Notes under the pieces: generated by a model
The model's database searches: none
What the model was told of the DNA's origin: nothing
Seen by the model: the letters and a program-made list of their open reading frames with translations, nothing else
Translations under genes and position numbers: made by a program
NCBI RefSeq assembly: GCF_000003815.2
Contig: NC_049989.1
Location: 19,603,165 to 19,667,164, forward strand
Reading direction: 5' to 3'
DNA: 64,000 nucleotides
Origin: Branchiostoma floridae
Lineage: Eukaryota > Chordata > Leptocardii > Amphioxiformes > Branchiostomatidae
In this document: positions 57,694 through 64,000 of the stretch, piece by piece
Numbering within the stretch: position 1 is the stretch's first letter
Layout of the letters: every line of letters starts with the position of its first letter

Positions 57694-60600
57694 CTGTACA
57701 GGGCAGGAGACCGGGTGTGTCAGAGATGGGACTCCCAGTCCCCCCACAGCCATCCCCACACACCACAGGCTCTTTACACGTTTATATACCGTATATCTGT
57801 ACAGGGCAGGAGACCGGGTGTGTCAGAGATGGGACTCCCAGTCCCCCCACAGCCATCCCCACACACCACAGGCTCATCCTGATGCAGGCCTGGAGGAGAA
57901 CTTCTGCCGTAACCCTGACAACAAGGAGCGGCCCTGGTGCTACACCACGGACGCGGTGTGGAGATGGGACTACTGTGATGTGGTGGCATGTGCGGGTAAG
58001 CAGCGTATTCTACTAGTAACATTGTGTTATAACATTGATCTGACTGATGCATCCGAATAAGTTGACTGTATATTGGGTCCCGTTTTGTTTTTCTAGCGTT
58101 TTGTTTGTGATTACTTAGCATATGCTATTTTTTTGTTATTCTATGAAGGAAATCATTACACGGTTTTGTGTCAATAATTGATGCTCATCGCAATGATTTA
58201 TTTTCACTCTGCTCTTAGACTAGGAATATCTATTACGATTTTTTCACCAGGGAATTTTGATGTTGCGCATATGAATATACAACTGTGGTCCAAACGGACT
58301 CAATACGGAATCCAAAAAGAAGACCGAGGAAAATTTTTTTTTAGATTCAACTTGCATGAATATGTAACAACACACAATGTTTTCTACATTGCACATTGCA
58401 TATCGTTTGACCATGAGATGGCTTTGGTGAAGACGTTTTTCATTGGTCTTCATAGGTCGGAATGAGACTTTTCGGAGGTTGTACTAGCAACAATTAAGAA
58501 CCATTTCCGTGAAAATTAATTTTACAGCCTCTTTTTATCTCTACATACACCACCGATCCCTTATGACACGTTCCGTACATATCTAGATCCATCTGAATCT
58601 GTCTACGAAGACGACCAGTGCACAGTCGGTCGTTCTTGTAAGGGTAGATCCATATCTTGTTATTGTGACGAGGACTGCAGCTTTTTCGGTGACTGCTGTG
58701 AAGACTTCAAGTAAGAAAAACCCCATTTCTACAAAAAAAATAGGATGACCCTGGTTCCTGAGTATGTTGAATGATTTCAATGTCTGTCAGTACGAAAATA
58801 ATTGCTCCTTGGGGCTTCAGAAGTATTGTGCTAATAAATAATATGGTCTCTCACCATTCCAAGTACGCATGCGCAGCGACATGAATTGTGGGTAATGTGT
58901 CAAAGGTGAAGGGCCCTGACGTGTAAACTTTTCTTGCCCCAAATATTTTTCTCGAGTCGCATATAAATTTCTAGACGTGTTTTGTTTATGTCTCAGGGGC
59001 TCATGATTATTTCTTATGGCCTACTAGTGACACCATACAGTTAGGTAAAGTAAAACAGAAATGCATGAGGACACTTGTCTTTTCAATGTCGAAGTTTAAT
59101 ATTGTGCATAATGGAGGGGTGTCTGTGTGGCTCAACGGTTAGAGCGTTGGAGTCAGAATAAGAAGGTTCTGATTTCTAAACTCGCCATGCCCCTGTCCCC
59201 ATGACGGTGGAGTGACGCCCAACGAGCCTCACGGCTAATCTGTCTAAAGGTGCCAAAAAAACACCCACGGATTTGGTGTTGCCTGTGTGTCAACATCTGC
59301 ACACTTGCCACTGAGACCCGTGAATTTTTTTTTCAAATTACAATAGGGAAGAAGGTAGCAGCCTACTGACCATTCAGCGCCGCGAGAAGTGGAAGTGCCT
59401 ATCAGGTTACTACCCGAAGGCATCCTATTGGTTGGTGGCTGACTGCCCAGACGACTGGGCTGATGACGTCACCAGGGAGGCGTGTCTGAAAGAAGTGGAT
59501 ACCTACAACTATAGAGACCTGATTCACCGGATGCCCGTACAAGATGGTTCAACAAATATCCCTTACAGAAATATTTTCTGTGCTCGTTGCAATAACGCAT
59601 CTATGTCAGAAGTATTTGTTTGGCAGTATTCAGTAACGTGCTCTGGGTTGATGAACTCCTCCACGCAGTTTGATCTGAAAAGTACACATCTATACAGTGA
59701 TATCGTTGACGACATTTCTCTTCTAGACTGCACTGGATCTACTTTGATGCAATTTGTGACTGAACCGAATCCGCCAAAACTTGCAAGGTCATGCATCTCT
59801 CATGACGTTGAAATGTCGGAAGGACATTGTGATGCCATCCAATGCACTTCTTACACTTCACCGTTGAGGGACTTGCATGCCACCAAGACTTACAAAAACA
59901 TACACTGCGCTCTTTGCGAGGGTCTTTCCCTTGAAGCTACCAAAAATTTAGTATGTGACACTGCCTTACAATCTAATGTTTGCTTTCCAAGGTGTATGTC
60001 TTTGACTCACTTGTTTAACTTCAATGATGACCAGGATGATGAGACCAGAACTGACCAGTGCCCATCAGACACTCTATACGACCCTTTTGTTGACACTTGC
60101 CGGCTTTACTCATCCACTCACGTAGATGATGTCTCTTCAAACAAAAGTATCCCTTTTCAAAACTGCAGCAACCACACCGCTAACTTTACAGCGGAAGAGT
60201 TTAATATCCTTCCAAACGGTACTATAAACAGGATGAATTCCTCCGTGTCTTGCCCAGTTAAACAGACCATTAAAAACTGTAGCAAACCATCGTTGACTTT
60301 CACTGAGGAAGAGTTCAATACCCTTCCCAATGGTAGTGTACATCTGGTGAGTTCTAACGTGACTTGCTCAGCTGAACAGGTGACCATTCTGAACACATCA
60401 GCTTTGGTTTGTGGGGAGTGCATACTTGAGTATTTCCTCAATTTCACAAACGGCGACCGTACGACGAACAGTTGGGAAGATGACCAAGGTTGGTTGACCC
60501 TGGGTCTTGTGATTGTGTCTGTGGTCGCCGTGTTAGGTTTTGTGGGTTACACTGTCGGGTCTGGCAACTGGAAGAAGGCACCAGAAAAGCTGAAGGTTCA

Positions 60601-61342
60601 AATGTTGACATGCATGGCAGTTGCAGAGTCCCTTTTTGTGGCCCGTCTGCTCCCCCGTCCCGGAGTAGGGTGTGTAGTGTATGGGATTATTCTGCACTAC
60701 TTTCTGCTGACGGCCTTCACATCTATGAACGCCCTATCTTTGGATCTCTTCCTCACATTTCGCCAGGCTTCAGAACGAGCCAAACTGCGTACGTACATGC
60801 TGTACACCTGGCTTATACCATTGCTTGTGGTCGCGGTGACGGCGTTTGTGGAGTTCTGTCCCTGTAGCTCTGTCAGGGTGGGTTACGGAGACCACTGTTG
60901 GATTGGCAACCCGACCGGCCGGCTGGTTGCTTTTGGAGTTCCTGTCTTCTGTACCCTTCTGATCAATGCTGTTTTGATCACCCAGACCCTGTTGGCCATA
61001 CGGAAGGCATTTAATATCGCTGACGCCGCCTTGTCCCGCTCGTGGAGCAGTAAGGCCTGGGTCTATGTCCGTATCTCATTTCTGATGGGGTTCACCTGGA
61101 TTCTCGGCTTCATTGTGCCTTATGTCGACAGCAGGGTTCTTGAGTACATCTTCATTGTACTCAATGGTTCTCAGGGCTTTTTACAAGCGCTGTTGCTGAC
61201 AATGACTTCGAAAGTAATGCAGAAGTGCTGGTCTGCGATCAGGGCACGCTTTGGCTCGGGCGAACCTAATCAGAACAACGGACGAAGTGCTGCTACAGGT
61301 TCCCCTGTACAACTGACGTCACAGCAACCGGAAGTAGTGTAA
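48852..61342 (+). CDS. Mosaic class-B-like 7TM receptor: F5/8C, 4 LDLa, 2 kringles, SMB (1,176 residues)
   Basis: Eleven exons: 48852-48927, 50843-51247, 51504-51617, 51770-51865, 52269-52376, 52866-52961, 56738-56998, 57455-57518, 57805-57995, 58587-58710, 59347-61342. They sum to 3,531 nt in one frame and splice phases match at every junction. Exon 1 encodes the signal peptide [20 protein letters not shown]. Approximate residues: F5/8C-like 26-160, LDLa 161-298, kringles 299-470, SMB 471-511, Cys-rich region 512-890, seven helices 893-1140, short tail. The 7TM part resembles the secretin/adhesion/Methuselah-like class ([41 protein letters not shown]). No GPS autoproteolysis motif is visible before TM1. 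I infer a cell-surface receptor for extracellular protein or matrix ligands. Adhesion-type receptors with LDLa, kringle and SMB modules have been reported in lancelets, which supports both organism and model. An extra exon in the 1.9-kb first intron cannot be excluded. Confidence 0.85.
48928..50842. other. Intron 1 of the mosaic receptor; nothing else seen
   Basis: AT-rich, no exon recognised. A (TTTG)n-like stretch occurs near 50590-50615 and a palindrome GACTTCGATTCACC...GGTGAATCGAAGTC at about 50747-50787. Confidence 0.5.
50843..51247 (+). CDS. F5/8C-like galactose-binding domain of the receptor
   Basis: A 135-residue exon, phase 1 to phase 1: [48 protein letters not shown] and YEVMFFQ. 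The fold pattern is that of coagulation factor 5/8 C domains, but the sequence is not close to the two in the large minus-strand gene. It lacks Cys. Confidence 0.75.
51504..52961 (+). CDS. Four LDL-receptor class A modules, one per exon
   Basis: Exons 51504-51617, 51770-51865, 52269-52376 and 52866-52961 each encode one module ending in the calcium-cage signature: [48 protein letters not shown] and [16 protein letters not shown]. All exons are phase 1-1. LDLa modules bind ligands through a Ca2+-stabilised acidic surface; all four keep the DCxDxSDE or DCGDNxDE acids. Confidence 0.92.
53020..53215 (+). mobile_element. SINE-like element in a receptor intron
   Basis: A tRNA-like head (GGGTCGCGTGGCGTA ... 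CGCAAATCC) is followed by a body with GCCCTTGAGAAAGGCACTCTACA. Body fragments resemble those near 24330 and 31420. Confidence 0.5.
53296..56648. mobile_element. 3.35-kb palindromic element flanked by TTAA
   Basis: Two inverted arms of about 1.4 kb (53296-54708 and 55217-56648) begin GAGCGAATGTCTGTAAGGGT and its reverse complement. TTAA stands directly outside both ends (53292-53295 and 56649-56652), the target duplication typical of piggyBac-type elements. Each arm contains about 187-bp subrepeats (GGGTTCTTGTTTTGTTGCTA, at about 53785, 53970 and 54158 in the left arm). The arms are nearly identical, so the insertion is young or kept alike by conversion. No transposase is present, so it would be non-autonomous. 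It lies in the intron between LDLa 4 and kringle 1. Confidence 0.85.
54995..55153 (+). CDS. Small ORF with signal-peptide-like start in the centre of the palindrome
   Basis: A 52-codon frame in the roughly 508-bp single-copy centre of the TTAA element. It begins [17 protein letters not shown], like a signal peptide with a plausible cleavage site, then a polar stretch ([16 protein letters not shown]) and stop. It may be chance, a captured gene fragment, or a first exon (a GT lies at ACTAG/GTTCGT). No homologue is recognised. Confidence 0.25.
   Translation: MLTFIILCRILTLACQANFHTDRLADNHQSPPGVGISGKLQEQPTRFVLALA
56738..57995 (+). CDS. Two kringle domains of the receptor (three exons)
   Basis: Kringle 1 is one exon (56738-56998): [60 protein letters not shown]. 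Kringle 2 is split in phase 2 between 57455-57518 ([16 protein letters not shown]) and 57805-57995 ([40 protein letters not shown]). Each has the six kringle cysteines. The different exon structure implies they were not made by a simple recent exon duplication. Confidence 0.9.
57598..57690. repeat. (TA)n microsatellite
   Basis: Long TA run with a TGTATATG interruption, directly before the duplicated kringle half-exon. It gives false Ile-Tyr frames. Confidence 0.97.
57696..57874. repeat. 103-bp tandem duplication of the kringle 2 half-exon
   Basis: The acceptor and first 70 nt of the exon (GGCAGGAGACCGGGTGTGTC onward) occur at 57702 and again at 57805. Only the second copy continues to the NFCRNPD half and a donor; the first is followed by TTTACACG and lacks a donor. 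Confidence 0.9.
58587..58710 (+). CDS. Somatomedin B domain of the receptor
   Basis: A 41-residue exon (phase 1 in, phase 2 out): [23 protein letters not shown]. This is the eight-Cys somatomedin B knot known from vitronectin and ENPP proteins, usually a protein-binding module. Confidence 0.85.
59115..59335 (+). mobile_element. tRNA-derived SINE
   Basis: Head with an A box (TGGCTCAACGGTTAGAGC) and a B-box-like GGTTCTGATTTC, then a non-tRNA body. It is in the intron before the 7TM exon, same strand as the gene. The acceptor stem does not pair, so it is not a tRNA gene. Confidence 0.6.
59347..61342 (+). CDS. Cys-rich stalk and seven-transmembrane domain exon of the receptor
   Basis: A 665-residue terminal exon. 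The extracellular part has two CxxC-type repeats (YRNIFCARC and YKNIHCALC) and two related segments with F(T)xEEFNxLPNG, plus many N-glycosylation sites. TM1 is about [20 protein letters not shown], followed by six more hydrophobic stretches. ECL2 contains GYGDHCWIG. The tail ends SQQPEVV. AATAAA at 61384, 61736 and 63726 are possible polyadenylation signals; the first, 42 nt past the stop, gives a very short 3' UTR. Confidence 0.9.
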
Positions 61343-63757
61343 GTGCAGATTTACCCATGACAACTTTTGTCCGCGTTGAAGAAAATAAAGCTGAAGACAA
61401 ACATTTGGCAAATATTCCTGAGGGCGAAGAACACAATCCTAGCGATTGATGTTCTATTGTTTAAGAATATTAGAACCAAAACACACATCTCTCTAGCTGG
61501 TGCAGGAAGCGATATTTTCCATGTATTGCTCTCATGTTCAACTCATATATCCGTCTACGTAGGCCAGTTTCTTTATAATGTATTCCAAATGCGAGACCAG
61601 ATTAATCATACATAACCGTACTGTTATCGATAATATTTTGTTGTTGTTTTGTATGTAGCCTCTTAGTACTACTGTCTGTATAGCTATTGGTTGTTATTAA
61701 TTGCCATACATTGTACCATGTGCGATTGTTGAGCAATAAATTCATTCATTCATTCATTCATTCTGCCGTACTAAAGCTGTCGAATCTCAGACTGATGACA
61801 ACGGGTGGCATCTGTTATAAATTATACTAGTGATATGAATTAATTTACTAAAGAATTTTTTTCTTTGAAAAAAAATGTTTAGGCAGCCCATGGTAACGAC
61901 GTTTAAGACTCGAAACGTCCAGAAGTAATTTTGGAATCTTGTTGTTAAGACTAGTCTTTAAGGAAGCCTTATAACATTCATTTTTAGCTATAGACAGGAG
62001 GGTACGCATTAAAATAGACCTGGATTTTTGTTTTTATGATATAGTTTTAGATTTATAGCATCTACTCAGTAACATCCAAGTTGGATATCAATCTGCATTT
62101 GGTATATTTGCGTAAGATGTTCAAAATGATAACATATTGGAACAGGAAATACTTACATTTAATCGGACTTATTCATCTAAGTAAGGCATGCATTGTTGAT
62201 TGAATTATTTGTAGAATTTTGTTTATGCCATCACCGATTAAAAAAAAAATCAACATGTAATTTAAGGTCATTATAAGACGACTGTCATAGGTGATCTGCT
62301 CGATATCAAAACGTTATTTGAGATCCATAATTTGAACGTGGTATATTACTTACTAAAGGAAATATGGCCGGATGAATAAAAGTTATTAACTGGAACTATG
62401 CGGCTCCAGAACTCTTACTGAGGGATAACTGTGGTGAGATAGTTGTCTGTTAGTTTTGGAATGAGTCCACTATAATAAAAAGGAAATATGACACCGCATT
62501 TTTTTTTGTTTAGTTTTAGGTAGTTCTTAGACAATGAGACTTTGAGACTTTATTTGAAAATCCATTAGTGACGTCTTCAGAGACTCTGAAACACATGCCT
62601 ATTATCTTTACAAAGATCTGTTTGTATCAAATATTTTAGCATAAATTACACCTACTAACAGTAGGTGAAATGCAGTCAATTTCATTATGATTATTTAAAA
62701 AAGCACAGAAAGACAATATGCATCCATTCATTGGATTTATTGAGTACTCGATTAAAATACATTCCAGCCACAAAGTGATCAGCCTTACTTCAATTAACAT
62801 TTTTTTCTTGCAAAATTGAGAGCATCCTTTGATAAAGCATAACGTACTATATGATACTTATTGCAAAGTATAGCTGTAATGTATTATAATGTAAATATTA
62901 AGTATTAGAATATTCTTATTCTACAACCGAAAGTTAGAATATTTCTGACGACTCGATAGTCTGTCTTCCTCTGAGCTTAATGACGTCCAATATATGAGCT
63001 TGTTGTGTAATAGTGATTATTGATATGGAAATCTAAGGGTTGAGATAGTTTTACTTGCTCTGAGAGTCTTATGATAATGCTCTTAAGTTAACAAATCGTT
63101 GTGTTGAGTAGCTTTTGCTATCATTACGCCATAAGGGCAGAAATCAGGCTGTCAAAACATTGTTGTAAAATAAGAACATTCTAATTTTTTGTAAATGTAA
63201 TATTTGTAACCTTATGAAATCATTTTTGATAGAGATGAAAAATTACAAATCTCCCAATAAACGTCAAAAAGAATATGTTTGGTTAACATATACATCGCCA
63301 TTCTCTGATTCATGCAGCACTCCGTTAAATGTTACCGTTTCCACACCCTTTGGGTTTACAGTTTGTATAATGTTTGTATAATTCATCACAATAAAATAAA
63401 ATCTGAGGGTTAACCATTGAAATATACGTATACCTCGCTGCGCAGGGATTGTATTTTTCACTTCAAGTGTTCCTAAAATGGCACTAAAAAGCTTGGCTAT
63501 TACAAAATTTACATCAAACTATTCTTGATAATCCATACTCTGCAATGTTTTCTAAAATTATTACAATGTTTGTTTGTTTATTTGTTGTGAAAAAGGTCTT
63601 TCTACCACATTTGTTCATATGAATATGCCTAATGGCCACGAATATCCTGAGAGATTATTACTATCAATATTATCTGACTATATAATTGTTATCTACAGAA
63701 TTGAAATATGTAAATCTAAGATCTAAATAAAGTTTTCAACCGTTTATCTCGCCATCA
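61343..63757. other. 3' flank of the receptor; no gene seen
   Basis: AT-rich. An AATAAATTCATTCATTCATT run at 61735-61763 looks like the tail of a retroelement or a microsatellite. No exon is recognised on either strand. Confidence 0.5.
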
Positions 63758-63766
63758 TCAATCCAG

Positions 63767-63899
63767 ATTACCTACTAAGAGATCATCATCATCATCCGGG
63801 TGTGCTGGTTGCATGGATGGCCATGACTCTCTTCCTCCACCCCCCTCCATAGCCTTGGGCAGTTCTTCAGCCGAGCAGCCAGAATCATCAAAAAAGAGA
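63767..63899 (-). CDS. Possible coding exon of an unknown minus-strand gene
   Basis: A phase-1 to phase-1 stretch with a TTGTAG acceptor and GTAATC donor encodes DDSGCSAEELPKAMEGGG, then RESWPSMQPAHPDDDDDLLV. If not spliced it ends at TGA at 63758. No family is recognised. Composition and splice sites suggest coding, but a chance frame is possible. Confidence 0.25.
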
Positions 63900-64000
63900 T
63901 AAACTACAATATTTCCTATAAATTCTGACTTTGAGAAAGCAAATACTGCAGTGTAGAACAATGCACTGTCTACCAAGCATAGTTCAAGAAAACCTCAACG

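Noticed and set aside
57572-58060. Long frames on both strands with Ile-Tyr runs
   Set aside because: Produced by the TA microsatellite; the real kringle exon uses only 57805-57995.

Overview
This is animal nuclear DNA: split genes with GT-AG introns, no operons, many short repeats and foldback elements, and one 100-N assembly gap. The protein repertoire (a DED-NACHT receptor, kringle, LDLa, somatomedin-B and F5/8C domains joined to a class-B-type seven-helix receptor, and lineage-specific secreted mosaic proteins) fits an invertebrate deuterostome. A lancelet (Branchiostoma) is my best guess; that is inference, not a database result.

Layout. (1) Positions 1-28123, minus strand: one very large gene whose 5' part lies in the window and whose 3' end runs off the left edge. 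I resolve 39 coding exons (about 1,978 residues). Apart from the phase-0 junction inside each F5/8C pair, all are joined at phase-1 introns. Order: signal peptide; a short segment bounded by RVRR and GKR; a Lys/Ser then His/Gly/Ser repeat exon; a Gly-rich HGWSM-repeat exon; F5/8C-like domain; Gly linker; a second F5/8C-like domain; a run of 16 acidic exons, mostly 53-58 residues, that look like helical hairpins; Pro-rich exons; small Gly/Asn exons; a triplicated 15-residue Pro-rich exon; and more acidic exons. I know no family with this architecture. It looks like a secreted structural or matrix protein built by exon duplication. (2) 28124-39083: gene-poor DNA with MITE-like foldbacks, SINE remnants, a 1.62-kb tandem duplication (33.8-37.0 kb) and an isolated first exon of RAD1 (minus, 37636-37746). 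(3) 39084-41098, minus: a complete four-exon, 265-residue protein with an N-terminal hydrophobic anchor, a Ser/Thr-rich stalk and two kringles. (4) 42566-46592, minus: a complete three-exon, 991-residue DED-NACHT (NLR-type) protein with LRR-like C-terminal segments. (5) 48852-61342, plus: an eleven-exon, 1,176-residue receptor: signal peptide, F5/8C-like domain, four LDLa, two kringles, somatomedin B, Cys-rich region, seven membrane helices. One intron holds a 3.35-kb palindromic element flanked by TTAA. (6) 61343-64000: 3' flank and nothing I can firmly call.

Functional links. The three complete genes look like an extracellular-recognition and innate-signalling neighbourhood: a kringle protein and a kringle/LDLa/SMB receptor on either side of an intracellular NLR. 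No co-regulation is shown by the sequence. Exon models were built by hand from splice sites; summed exon lengths keep each frame open (798, 2976 and 3531 nt for the three complete genes), which is the main internal support.
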